64,000 nt of DNA, taken from assembly GCF_000025885.1 (NCBI RefSeq), contig NC_014011.1:1364001-1428000 (forward strand), given 5' to 3'. The notes beneath the pieces are model-generated. The model had not been told where the DNA came from and did not search any database. It saw nothing but the letters and a program-made list of their open reading frames with translations. Shown piece after piece: positions 17,515 to 25,349 of the stretch. The DNA comes from Aminobacterium colombiense DSM 12261 (GTDB taxonomy: Bacteria > Synergistota > Synergistia > Synergistales > Aminobacteriaceae). A program made the position numbers and the translations under genes. How positions within the stretch are numbered: position 1 is the first letter of the stretch; each line of letters opens with the position of its first letter.

Positions 17515-18066
17515 ATGACTTCTTTGAAACTATCTCGTAAGAACACTCAGTTTCTTATGATCGACCTTCAGGAGCGCCTTCTCCCCGCAATACATGGATT
17601 TGAAGAAATAAAAGCCAACGCTCTCCGCCTTGTAGAAGGAGCAAAAGTGTTAGAAGTTCCCTTCACTTACACAGAGCAGTATCCTAAAGGATTGGGAAGC
17701 ACAGATCGTCAGCTTCTCGAAAAAATTGAGGGAAAAACCGCTTTTCAGAAATTGACCTTTTCCTGTTGCGACGAAGAGGGATTCATCGATATTTTAGAAA
17801 AGAATGATAAAAAACAGATTGTCCTATGGGGTATAGAGAGCCACATTTGTGTTCTGGCAACAGTCATGGATCTGATCAAGGCAGGTTTTACCATCTGGGT
17901 CGCCGCAGATGCCTGCGGAAGCCGCAACAGGAACAATCATGACCTTGCCCTCAGAACTATGACACAAATGGGAGCAATAGTCGTTCCGACAGAAACCGTG
18001 CTCTACCAGTTAATGGAACGGTCAGGCACTCCAGAATTTAAAGCGTTGCTGCCTCTTTTTAAATAA
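17515..18066 (+). CDS. Isochorismatase-family cysteine hydrolase
   Basis: A 183-residue alpha/beta hydrolase with the family's catalytic triad in place: Asp in MIDLQERL (residue ~17), Lys in FQKLTFSC (~82) and Cys in GIESHICVLATVMDL (~114), with the cis-peptide region before it. Family members hydrolyse isochorismate, nicotinamide, N-carbamoyl groups or ureas; the lack of the nicotinamidase zinc site (DxHxxxH) argues against PncA. Strong AAGGAGG. It is followed after 35 bases by the malic-enzyme homologue on the same strand, so the two are probably co-transcribed. Substrate unknown. Confidence 0.88.
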   Translation: MTSLKLSRKNTQFLMIDLQERLLPAIHGFEEIKANALRLVEGAKVLEVPFTYTEQYPKGLGSTDRQLLEKIEGKTAFQKLTFSCCDEEGFIDILEKNDKKQIVLWGIESHICVLATVMDLIKAGFTIWVAADACGSRNRNNHDLALRTMTQMGAIVVPTETVLYQLMERSGTPEFKALLPLFK

Positions 18067-18101
18067 AAAAGTAAGAGGCTTTCTACAAAGGGGGGCTTTT
18101 T

Positions 18102-19343
18102 GTGACTGTGGAACGGCAGAAAGCATTAGAATTGCACCGAAGAGCACGGGGTAAAATAAAAATGTACCCCACAGTAAACATCAGAAATGAAGAAGATCTT
18201 GCCGAAACCTACGTTCAGGGAAGCGCTTACGCTGCTGCAGAAATACAGGAAGATCGTGACAGATCCTATGAATACACAGGGAGAAACAATCGCCTGGCGG
18301 TGATTACAGACGGAACATCTGTTTTGGGAATGGGCAATATCGGCCCACACGCCGCGCTGCCTGTTATTGAGGGGAAGTGTCTTCTTTTCAAAAAATTCGG
18401 AGATATAAGTGCTATCCCTATTTGTATTGAAGCTCTGAGCGCTGAGGAAATAATCGAAACGGCAAAACATCTGGCCCCTACCTTCGGGGCTATTGATATA
18501 GAAGACGTATCAAGCCCAAATATATCAAACGTTGTAAAAGCGCTGCAGTCTATTGAAATACCTGTCTTTTCTGACGATCAGCAAGGGTCTTCCGCTGTGG
18601 TTTTAGCTGCTCTGACAAATGCTTTAGCTGTAGTGGACAAGAAAATAAGCGATATAAAAGTTGTCATACACGGGGCTGGCGCCGCTGGTATTGCTGTAAC
18701 TGACATGCTTCTCTATGTTGGGGTCAAAAACATTGTCTTGCTGAACAGCAAGGGTATTCTCGGTCCGCAAAATCCTTCTATGAACTCTATTCAGCGGAGT
18801 ATGTCAGAACGGGTCAATCCTGAGGGATTAAAGGGAAACCTTGATGATGCAATTGAAGGCGCGGATGTGTATGTTGGCCTTTCCTCCAGGGGAAAGTTTT
18901 CCTGCGACCAGATCAAAAGGATGAATTCTTCATCCATAGTATTTCCTCTTTCGGTGCCTTACCCTGAAATAACTGAAGAGGAAGCCCGATCAGCAGGGGC
19001 ACGGATAGTAGCCATGGGTCTTACCTCATGCAAAAATCCAATGCCAAACCTTCACATTTATCCGGGGCTGGTACGGGGACTTCTCGACGTTCGAGCCACA
19101 GGTCTCAATAAGAATGTGCTCATGGCTGCCGCGAAGGCTGTTTCAGGAGTGGTTGATAAACGGCGAATGAACGAGAACCACATTATGCCCGACCTTTTCT
19201 CAGATGAAACGGCCCCATGTGTAGCGGAAGCTGTGGCGCAATCTGCCATTTCTGAGGGGCTCGCCAGACGTTCGGTGCCACCCAAGAAGATTTACGATGA
19301 TACGTGGCAAAGGCTTTTTGGAGGATATTCCCTTCGCGCATAG
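18102..19343 (+). CDS. Divergent malic enzyme-family protein
   Basis: A 413-residue protein that aligns along its length with small bacterial NAD(P)-malic enzymes: ITDGTSVLGMGNIGPHAALPVIEGKCLLFKKFG, FGAIDIEDVSSP and the dinucleotide fold VVIHGAGAAGIAV. Several substrate-site motifs deviate. The usual FHDDQHGTA is FSDDQQGSS, the usual YTPGVA is YVQGSA, and PNQxNN before the PG.FRG.LDVRA motif is PNLHI (KNPMPNLHIYPGLVRGLLDVRATG). A metal-binding Asp/Glu set seems kept (EDVSSP, DD). It may act on a substrate other than malate. NAD binding and fold are firm; the reaction is not. A terminator follows. Confidence 0.85.
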   Translation: MTVERQKALELHRRARGKIKMYPTVNIRNEEDLAETYVQGSAYAAAEIQEDRDRSYEYTGRNNRLAVITDGTSVLGMGNIGPHAALPVIEGKCLLFKKFGDISAIPICIEALSAEEIIETAKHLAPTFGAIDIEDVSSPNISNVVKALQSIEIPVFSDDQQGSSAVVLAALTNALAVVDKKISDIKVVIHGAGAAGIAVTDMLLYVGVKNIVLLNSKGILGPQNPSMNSIQRSMSERVNPEGLKGNLDDAIEGADVYVGLSSRGKFSCDQIKRMNSSSIVFPLSVPYPEITEEEARSAGARIVAMGLTSCKNPMPNLHIYPGLVRGLLDVRATGLNKNVLMAAAKAVSGVVDKRRMNENHIMPDLFSDETAPCVAEAVAQSAISEGLARRSVPPKKIYDDTWQRLFGGYSLRA

Positions 19344-19352
19344 TTTAAGACA

Positions 19353-19388
19353 GAAGGAGGCTCGTTAAAAAGGCCCCCTTCTTTTTTT
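19353..19388 (+). terminator. Terminator of the malic-enzyme unit
   Basis: GAAGGAGG and GGCCCCCTTC form a stem with one bulge, followed by TTTTTTT, ten bases after the stop codon. Confidence 0.8.
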
Positions 19389-19407
19389 AACTATGTGGGA
19401 AAAGCAG

Positions 19408-20469
19408 TTACTCTAACACAACTACAGGTTTAATTAAGTCTTTTGGTTTGTCTTTCATCAGTAGCAACGCTTCTTCCATTTTATCAAAACTATTAAATTC
19501 ATGGGTAAGCAACAAAGAAGGATCCAGGCGTCCATATTGAACAAGGTTTGCTAAGTTTTCCATACGAACTCTTCCTCCTGGGCATAGCCCGCCGCGGATG
19601 GTTTTATGCGCCATGCCGCATCCCCACTCAATGCGAGGAATGAGAAGATCTTCGCCTTCGCCAAAATAGTTGACGTTAGAGATGACAGAACCGGGTTTAG
19701 CCATTTTTACTCCCTTTTTAATCATGTCAATACCAGGAGCGGCAACAATTACTCTGTCTACTCCCTCTCCATGGGTCAGTTCTATAATCTGATCTACAAT
19801 TTCTCCATTCCGATAGTTGATGATATCCGTAGCGCCATAGGCCTGGGCAACTTCGACACACTTGGGCCTGCTTCCCACGGCAAATATACGACCTGCGCCA
19901 GCAAGAGCCGCCCCAGCCACAGCCATAAGTCCTACCGGGCCAATTCCAATAACAACAACACTCATGCCAAATTGGATCTCAGCCAACTCTACTCCGTGAA
20001 ATCCAGTTGTAACCATGTCTGTTATCATTACAGCAGCTTTGGGCGAAATCCCATATGGCAACAACGCAAGGTTCATATCGGCGTCATTAACATGGAAAAA
20101 CTCTGCGAAAACGCCGTCCTTAAAATTAGAAAATTTCCATCCCGCAAGAAGACCATTTGAATGTTGAGGGAAACCGCGCTGTACAGCTATGGAACGCCAA
20201 TCGGGAGTAATAGCAGGAACAATAACTCTGTCTCCCGGTTTGAAATCCTTAACTTCTGTCCCAACTTCTTCCACTACCCCAACTGCTTCGTGACCGAGGA
20301 TCATATCTTTTCTGTCTCCGATAGCCCCTTCAAAAACAGTGTGGATATCAGACGTACAAGGAGATACCGCAAGGGGACGAACTATGGCATCAAAAGGACC
20401 TGCAACAGGTTTTTCTTTTTCAATCCAACCTGTCTTTCCAATACCTAACATAGCGAATGCTCTCGTAAT
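19408..20469 (-). CDS. adh: Zinc-dependent secondary alcohol dehydrogenase (T. brockii type)
   Basis: A medium-chain dehydrogenase closely matching, from memory, the NADP-dependent secondary ADH of Thermoanaerobacter brockii: GKTGWIEKEKPVAGPFDAIVRPLAV, SPCTSDIHTVFEGAIGDR (zinc Cys), LGHEAVGVVEEVG (His and Glu), TDMVTTGFHGVELA (zinc Asp), GIGPVGLMAVAGA and GSRPKC (the NADP-selecting GSRP). Reduces or oxidises secondary alcohols and ketones in the cytoplasm. The first ATG (20451) would truncate the N-terminus before GIGKTGW. AAAAAGGAGG lies five bases before an in-frame ATT (20469), giving (M)TRAFAMLGIG, which matches the family's MKGFAMLSIG. An ATT start is therefore proposed. Regulated by the palindromic promoter at 20542-20577. 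Confidence 0.9.
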   Translation of the reverse strand: MTRAFAMLGIGKTGWIEKEKPVAGPFDAIVRPLAVSPCTSDIHTVFEGAIGDRKDMILGHEAVGVVEEVGTEVKDFKPGDRVIVPAITPDWRSIAVQRGFPQHSNGLLAGWKFSNFKDGVFAEFFHVNDADMNLALLPYGISPKAAVMITDMVTTGFHGVELAEIQFGMSVVVIGIGPVGLMAVAGAALAGAGRIFAVGSRPKCVEVAQAYGATDIINYRNGEIVDQIIELTHGEGVDRVIVAAPGIDMIKKGVKMAKPGSVISNVNYFGEGEDLLIPRIEWGCGMAHKTIRGGLCPGGRVRMENLANLVQYGRLDPSLLLTHEFNSFDKMEEALLLMKDKPKDLIKPVVVLE

Positions 20470-20541
20470 GTATTCCTCCTTTTTAATTTAAACGGGGGTA
20501 AAAAGGCATGTTTCATTTGTGATTTTTTAAACACACTTCTA

Positions 20542-20577
20542 ATTTAGTCATTATAGACTAAATATTATAAAAAACAA
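20542..20577 (-). promoter_or_regulatory. adh promoter with a palindrome centred on the -10 box
   Basis: Minus strand: -35 TTGTTT (20577-20572), 16 bases, -10 TATAAT (20555-20550). The -10 is the exact spacer of a perfect inverted repeat with arms ATTTAGTC and GACTAAAT (20542-20563). A protein bound there would cover the -10 element. About 75 bases lie between the -10 and the proposed ATT start. Confidence 0.65.
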
Positions 20578-20604
20578 TAGAAAAGATATTTTACTATTGT
20601 TTTT
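20570..20604. repeat. AT-rich perfect hairpin, 11-bp arms
   Basis: AAAAACAATAG (20570-20580) and CTATTGTTTTT (20594-20604). It overlaps the adh -35 region. A run of T follows on either strand, but the stem has only two G-C pairs, so it may be an upstream regulatory dyad rather than a terminator. Confidence 0.45.
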
Positions 20605-20742
20605 ATTTAGAATTAACCATCTTGTTCTTGAGTTAAAGGGGAGAGTTATTCTCAAGAGGAGAGAACTATTTTCTTTTTTCGGTATTGAGAAAGGATAGCA
20701 ACTACCCATACTAACTAAAACATAGCCTCAAATAAGCAAAAA

Positions 20743-20769
20743 GCCCTCAGAGAAAATTCTCTGGGAGCT
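20743..20769 (-). terminator. Terminator of the heptose/flippase operon
   Basis: Minus strand GCTCCCAGAGAA and TTCTCTGAGGGC form a stem with small mismatches around a TT loop, followed by TTTTT; it lies about 55 bases after the methyltransferase stop. Confidence 0.8.
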
Positions 20770-20823
20770 CGCTGTTTTAAATGCATTTTGAGTTTGTTTA
20801 AGTAGCTTTTGAAAGAAATTTTT

Positions 20824-21393
20824 TTACCACTTAAAGCGGGAAAGAAGAAGGGCCGTCCCCGCAAGGGTAATCCATAAAGAGTGTCTTTCACTTCTCCAGA
20901 CGATGGACCAGTCATAGGGTCCATGAAGACGATCCCCTGGCCAAAAAGAAGGAATAAAACGGCCTGTAGATTGACAATACGCGGAGTAGGCTTCTCCAAA
21001 TTTTTTTTCGAGGAAAGATTCTTCGTAGGGAACTATCCATACCCCATAGATAAGAAAGAATGAGGTTAGGAAAAGAGCTACAACTAACGGCCCTGCTAAT
21101 AGAGCCCATCCAAGGCCAATGAGGCCATTTCCCACATAGAGAGGGTTTCTTACAAAGGCGTAAGGGCCCCAGGTCACAAGTTGTTCTGCCCCTACTTTTT
21201 CTCCCCTGTATTTCACAATACAGCCCGAAGCCCAAAAACGTATAAGTTGACCTAACGCAACAAGAAGCAGTGACGAGACCAATCTACTCTTCTCTGGGCT
21301 AGCCAAAAGTAATATGAGGAGGTAAAGTGCCGTCCATAAACCTCCTCGCAACTTGAAGATGAGGGCACGAAGGGCATCACGCGTCATTTTCAA
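20824..21393 (-). CDS. Isoprenylcysteine/phospholipid methyltransferase-family membrane protein
   Basis: A 189-residue integral membrane protein of the ICMT/PEMT superfamily. About four hydrophobic segments are present, with the SAM-site motif GPYAFVRNPLYVGNGLIGLG (near residues 75-94) and YEESFLEKKFGEAYSAYCQST (near 121-141), both typical of the family. Bacterial members methylate membrane lipids or other hydrophobic substrates. The start is uncertain between a TTG at 21393 (GAGG five bases upstream) and the ATG at 21387. It overlaps the end of the flippase-like gene, so it is translationally coupled and likely acts on the same lipid-linked product (inference). Confidence 0.82.
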   Translation of the reverse strand: MKMTRDALRALIFKLRGGLWTALYLLILLLASPEKSRLVSSLLLVALGQLIRFWASGCIVKYRGEKVGAEQLVTWGPYAFVRNPLYVGNGLIGLGWALLAGPLVVALFLTSFFLIYGVWIVPYEESFLEKKFGEAYSAYCQSTGRFIPSFWPGDRLHGPYDWSIVWRSERHSLWITLAGTALLLSRFKW

Positions 21394-22447
21394 ACTTTCC
21401 TCTTTCTTCTATAAAGATCTGTTCGCTTACTCCCCATCCTAAAAAATGAATAGCCACAGCCGCTCCCATGCCAATTGCCAGATACTCCGTAAAAAAACGC
21501 CAGAGAATGGCCATTACCCCTGCTATATGCCAAGGGACAAGTAGTCCAAATAGAGCAGCGCCGCCGCCTTCTGCTACTCCGCTCGCCCCTGGAGTTGGAA
21601 CGAAGTAGAGTACAAACATGAACACTGCTTGGGCCATGAAGGCCTGCAAATAGTGAACAGGAAGCCCTACAGCCCAGATCAGGCAGGGCAAGACGGAGAA
21701 GAGACAAAGAAGATGAAGAGCGGAGAGAAAGACCGCCCAAATGAAATGTGGGAACCCAGACGAAAAAAAGAGGCGGAAATTTTCACTGTAATTATCTATC
21801 TCAAGATTAATCCGTCTGATAACGGCAAGAACCTTGAGACGTTTCACTATACCAAAACGTTTGAGCCAGAGGGTCAGTATTTGCCCCCATTTTTTCATAA
21901 GCTTTGGCCTCGTAAGGCTAAGAACGACCAGTATCCATGAAACCCCTACAAAAACGGCCACGTAGGTGAAGATGCTTTTTATAAAGAGACCCGTGCCCAA
22001 AAGTTCAGGTTCCAAAAGGATGGCTAGAGGCACCACTATGCCTAGCAGAAGAAGAGTAAGAAGGGTGCGGGTGAGGGTAATTGCCACTCCCTTTCCTATA
22101 GGCATATCCCTTTTATAGAGCACAAATACCTGAAAGGGCCCCCCGCCGCTTTGCATGGGCGTTACCGCACAGCCAAAGTAATGGAGCCAGGTCAAAACCA
22201 GCCCAAGACGAAAACTTATATGTTCTGAAGCTGCTTTGGCAATAGCACAAAAACGCATGGCATCACAACACCAGGCGCATATCACAAGAGCAAAGACGAG
22301 AAGCAAAACAGACTTCCGTGCTGATAACAGCATTCTGACAGTACCTTGATCCACGCTAGATACAAGAACCAAGGCGCTGACTCCAAATGTCAATGTTAAA
22401 AATATCAATAGTCCTTTTCGTAATGACACAGGAGACACACCTCTCAT
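21377..22447 (-). CDS. Lysylphosphatidylglycerol synthase TM-region (YbhN/AglD-like) membrane protein
   Basis: A 356-residue protein with about eight membrane segments of the UPF0104/LPG-synthase-TM family. The family landmark is PTPGASGVAEGG near residue 290 after a FVLYFVPT helix; the earlier GGPFQVFVLYK stretch also matches. Members transport or flip lipids or help in glycolipid assembly; none of the catalytic lysyl-transfer domain of MprF is attached. It overlaps gmhB by four bases and the methyltransferase gene by 17, placing it in the GDP-heptose operon. A role in handling a heptose-containing glycolipid is inference. Confidence 0.85.
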   Translation of the reverse strand: MRGVSPVSLRKGLLIFLTLTFGVSALVLVSSVDQGTVRMLLSARKSVLLLVFALVICAWCCDAMRFCAIAKAASEHISFRLGLVLTWLHYFGCAVTPMQSGGGPFQVFVLYKRDMPIGKGVAITLTRTLLTLLLLGIVVPLAILLEPELLGTGLFIKSIFTYVAVFVGVSWILVVLSLTRPKLMKKWGQILTLWLKRFGIVKRLKVLAVIRRINLEIDNYSENFRLFFSSGFPHFIWAVFLSALHLLCLFSVLPCLIWAVGLPVHYLQAFMAQAVFMFVLYFVPTPGASGVAEGGGAALFGLLVPWHIAGVMAILWRFFTEYLAIGMGAAVAIHFLGWGVSEQIFIEERGKFENDA

Positions 22448-23022
22448 TCAATCCCATGGACTCTTTCAATATAACATGCCGCTTCGTAGAGCCCATTTAC
22501 AACTTTTACAGACGAACACCTTCTCTCTTGCTCGAATTCAGCGCCATAACCTGTTCGCACAAGTATAAAGGGACATCCGGTGTTCTCGGCTAAAAGAAAA
22601 TCTGGCTCATTATCCCCTATGATCCAGCTTCTTTTCAAGTCTATGGAGAAATCTTCAACCGCATTAAGCACCATGTCAGGGAAAGGCTTTCGGCATCTAC
22701 ACTGCCGCCTGTAACGACCTATCGTTGCTTCCGGATGGTGCGGGCAATAATAAAAAGCATCGATAGAAGCTCCTTCTTTCTCTAATTCACGCTGTATAAA
22801 CCGGTGACTTTTTTGCACAAAGTCCTCTTCGAAATAACCTCTTGCTACACCGCTCTGGTTGGTTACCACAACGAGCAGATATCCTAATTCTTTCATTTTT
22901 TTAAGAGCTAAAGCAGCTTTAGGGATAAGCTTTATCCTTTTCAGATCGTCTAGATAAGGAACATGCTCTATCAATGTTCCGTCTCTGTCAATAAAGACAG
23001 CCGGTACCATCTTTTCTACCAT
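22444..23022 (-). CDS. gmhB: D-glycero-D-manno-heptose 1,7-bisphosphate 7-phosphatase
   Basis: A 192-residue HAD phosphatase. The nucleophile motif is FIDRDGTLIE (residues ~10-19) and motif II TNQSGVARG (~55-63). The GmhB zinc loop CPHHPEATIGRYRRQCRCRKP (Cys-His...Cys-Cys, ~92-112) is complete, and motif IV IIGDNEPDF is near 135 (GDxxxD). It removes the 7-phosphate to give heptose 1-phosphate, the substrate of the nucleotidyltransferase in the same operon. It overlaps the unknown upstream gene by seven bases. The start at 23022 has GGGAAA upstream. Confidence 0.93.
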   Translation of the reverse strand: MVEKMVPAVFIDRDGTLIEHVPYLDDLKRIKLIPKAALALKKMKELGYLLVVVTNQSGVARGYFEEDFVQKSHRFIQRELEKEGASIDAFYYCPHHPEATIGRYRRQCRCRKPFPDMVLNAVEDFSIDLKRSWIIGDNEPDFLLAENTGCPFILVRTGYGAEFEQERRCSSVKVVNGLYEAACYIERVHGIE

Positions 23023-23618
23023 GCTTTCCCATGGGCAAGGGAGCGAAGATTTTCTATATAGGAATGGAGGCCATCAAGTGATGGGTTTATTTTTTCACGT
23101 ATTATGCCGGCTGCTTCCGCATGCTTCCGTTCTTTCATAAATTCCGAAGTTCGCTCCAGACCATCTATCAAAGTTTCTCGATGCGCTTCAAACTCTTCAT
23201 CCATTCTTTCTCTCTCTTCTACCGAAAGAAGAATCTGCAATTGGTATATGGTTTCCAACTGCCAACAGATGCCTTCCACTGCATCTATCAATGCCGTCAT
23301 AGCGTCATCTGCCTGTTTTTTTTCTAAAGCGCAAGCGCTCTTATCCATAGCGTCAATTATTGTTATAAGGTATTTTTCAGAGTTTTCCAGAGATTCCATA
23401 ACAAGTTCCTGAACAGATATGCTGATAAAATTGACCATAACAATTTCTCGAAGGGCTTTAAATGCTTCCTCTTCTATAGCCACACCATCAGCCTCAATGA
23501 AGCGAAGCACTTTTCCTTCATTTGAAAGAATCTCTTTCACCTCTCTGAGCAGGTCTTCCCTATCTCTTGATTTGCTCGAACGTAAAGATACCCTTTTGTC
23601 ATCAATGGATGTAATCAA
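23016..23618 (-). CDS. Unknown helical protein inside the GDP-heptose operon
   Basis: A 200-residue soluble, strongly alpha-helical protein that I do not recognise. It has long acidic/basic heptad-like stretches (LLREVKEILSNEGKVLRFIEADG; MESLENSEKYLITIIDAMDKS; EEREMDEEF-type helices; ERTSEFMKERKHAEAAG). No nucleotide-binding loop, membrane segment or signal peptide. It occupies the slot where an HddA kinase might be expected, but it shows no GHMP kinase motif. It starts with a TTG after GGGGGG and overlaps both neighbours by a few bases, so it is surely part of the operon. Confidence 0.85.
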   Translation of the reverse strand: MITSIDDKRVSLRSSKSRDREDLLREVKEILSNEGKVLRFIEADGVAIEEEAFKALREIVMVNFISISVQELVMESLENSEKYLITIIDAMDKSACALEKKQADDAMTALIDAVEGICWQLETIYQLQILLSVEERERMDEEFEAHRETLIDGLERTSEFMKERKHAEAAGIIREKINPSLDGLHSYIENLRSLAHGKAW

Positions 23619-24598
23619 ACTTTATTCCCCCCTTCTGGTGCTTTTGAGAGTTCTGTTTTCCACCATTCGATCATGTCCTCTACGGTTTCTCTCAAAGCCC
23701 GATGAGGTTTCCAGCCTGTGTGTCTCTCTATTTTTGAAAGGTCATTCCAATAGATAAGTTCGTCTACAGATCTGACTAGAGATAAGTCCCGCACAACTTG
23801 CACCGATTTCGAACATCCTGAAAGGACGACATCAAGAAGTTGCTGCATAGATACAGCATCTGCACCGGAGATATTATAAGCTTCGCCGCCTTTCCCTTTT
23901 TCCTGAAGGGCCCAAAACCCCTCTACTGCATCGCGAACGTCGAGGAAAGCACGCTTCGTATGAAGATTGCCCACATGAAATTCCGGGCCAATAATACCAA
24001 GGTCGATCTGCGCGCGCCTTCGGGTAAAATCCGAAACAACCTCTCCAGTGCGGCGAAGCCCAACACAATTTCCAATTCTCAATCGGATAATATCCAGGCC
24101 ATGGGCATTAAAATACGTAGACCCCAGCAAGTCCTGGGCTGCTTTCGACATACCGTAGACATGAGCCGGGCGGAAGGGCTGGCTCTCTGTGACAGGAGCC
24201 TCTGAAGGGTCTATAAACCCGTATGCAGCCGTTGAAGAAGCCAGAAGTACCCGTGTTCCTCGAAGGTCGAGATGAAGCATGGCTTCAAAGAGGTTCAACG
24301 TGCCCATTACATTCGACTCAACGGTATATTCAGGTTCTTTATAGGAAACCATTGGATAACTTTGAGCCGCAAGGTGGTATACGACATGGGGACGCACTTT
24401 CTGAAGAGCGTCCTCAAGGTGGGAGCGCTGTCTGACATCAATATTGAAGAGTCCCTTCGCATAAGATGCTGGAACGCTCATATCGTTAGTAGGGCGAAAG
24501 TAAGAACCCCATACCTCACAACCTTTTTTTGCAAGAAATTCAGAGAGATGGCAGCCAATAAACCCGCCAATACCTGTAATAAAAACCCTTGTCACCAT
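23615..24598 (-). CDS. NAD-dependent epimerase/dehydratase (GDP-sugar type)
   Basis: A 327-residue extended short-chain dehydrogenase with a Rossmann GIGGFIGCHL near the N-terminus, DVRQRSHL (co-factor acid), YHLAAQSYPMVSYKEP, and the catalytic set S-S-T in LLASSTAAYG with YGMSK (Tyr-x-x-x-Lys). The YHLAAQSyp...P..T...N..GT.NL block is closest to GDP-mannose 4,6-dehydratase and GDP-6-deoxy-mannose reductase relatives. Between hddC and gmhB it probably modifies the GDP-heptose (4,6-dehydration, epimerisation or reduction). The ATG at 24598 is preferred over a GTG four codons upstream, with moderate certainty. Confidence 0.85.
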   Translation of the reverse strand: MVTRVFITGIGGFIGCHLSEFLAKKGCEVWGSYFRPTNDMSVPASYAKGLFNIDVRQRSHLEDALQKVRPHVVYHLAAQSYPMVSYKEPEYTVESNVMGTLNLFEAMLHLDLRGTRVLLASSTAAYGFIDPSEAPVTESQPFRPAHVYGMSKAAQDLLGSTYFNAHGLDIIRLRIGNCVGLRRTGEVVSDFTRRRAQIDLGIIGPEFHVGNLHTKRAFLDVRDAVEGFWALQEKGKGGEAYNISGADAVSMQQLLDVVLSGCSKSVQVVRDLSLVRSVDELIYWNDLSKIERHTGWKPHRALRETVEDMIEWWKTELSKAPEGGNKV

Positions 24599-24614
24599 TT
24601 TTATAAACACCTTC

Positions 24615-25349
24615 TTATGAGCTAAGGGAATTTATGAACTGAGGAATCTCCATCTGACTTTTTTCATAATCTTCAGGAACGCCAATATCGATAAAGTATC
24701 CCTTCGCTTCAAAAGCATATACATCCTTCCCGTCGTTAAGCAATGAGGGCAATACGTTTTTTTCCCAGGAAAGCCGCCCTTCCGGGAGAGGTTCCAATAT
24801 GGAGCGCTTTACAATATACATGCCGCCATTTACAAGCCAATGGCCATCACACCCTGCCTTTATGGAAGGGTTTCCAAAACGCAACACCCGATTCTGTTTG
24901 TCTACCTCTACTGGATCGGTTCTTTCTATGGAAGGCCATTTACGCAACGCAATGAGTACATCAGAGTCAAGTTTTCGACTCTGGTAGAACATTTGTTCTA
25001 TGTTTACGTCAAGCAATGTATCCCCATTAAGGAATAAAAAACGCTCTTTTTGAATGAGAGGAAGGGCGTACCGCAAGGCCCCTCCTTTATCAAGTGGCTT
25101 TGGCTCAAGGCTATACTCTATAGAGAGCCCCCATTTCTCGCCATTCTGGCAGTACTCAATGATTTGCTCTGATTTATATCCAAGAAGCAAGACACATTGA
25201 CCTATCCCTTTTTGTCGAAGGAAGAGGAAGAGCCAATGCAAGAAAGGTTTGCCGTCTATTGGGGCAAGGGATTTGGGACAATCTGATACGACACGTCTGA
25301 GACGCGTCCCCAGCCCACCCGCAAGGATAACAGCAAGTTCATCACCCAT
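24615..25349 (-). CDS. hddC: Heptose-1-phosphate guanylyltransferase-like nucleotidyltransferase
   Basis: A 244-residue sugar-phosphate nucleotidyltransferase: AVILAGGLGTRLRRVVSDCPKSLAPIDGKPF (nucleotide loop with PK), LLLGYKSEQI, GGALRYAL, FLFLNGDTLLDV (metal Asp) and EKNVLPSLL with YFIDIGVPEDYEKSQ at the end. The short form lacking a left-handed helix tail matches HddC/RmlA-like enzymes. With gmhA and gmhB in the operon, the parsimonious activity is GDP-D-glycero-alpha-D-manno-heptose synthesis. Its start overlaps the end of gmhA by eight bases. Confidence 0.85.
   Translation of the reverse strand: MGDELAVILAGGLGTRLRRVVSDCPKSLAPIDGKPFLHWLFLFLRQKGIGQCVLLLGYKSEQIIEYCQNGEKWGLSIEYSLEPKPLDKGGALRYALPLIQKERFLFLNGDTLLDVNIEQMFYQSRKLDSDVLIALRKWPSIERTDPVEVDKQNRVLRFGNPSIKAGCDGHWLVNGGMYIVKRSILEPLPEGRLSWEKNVLPSLLNDGKDVYAFEAKGYFIDIGVPEDYEKSQMEIPQFINSLSS

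Larger units (their letters stand above)
20470..20823. other. Intergenic region upstream of adh
   Basis: It holds the adh leader and promoter, the AT-rich hairpin at 20570, and the terminator of the heptose operon at 20743. An open frame on the minus strand (20715-20999) overlaps that terminator and is not a gene. Confidence 0.6.

Noticed and set aside
20715-20999. 94-codon open frame on the minus strand
   Set aside because: Overlaps the methyltransferase gene end and crosses its terminator.
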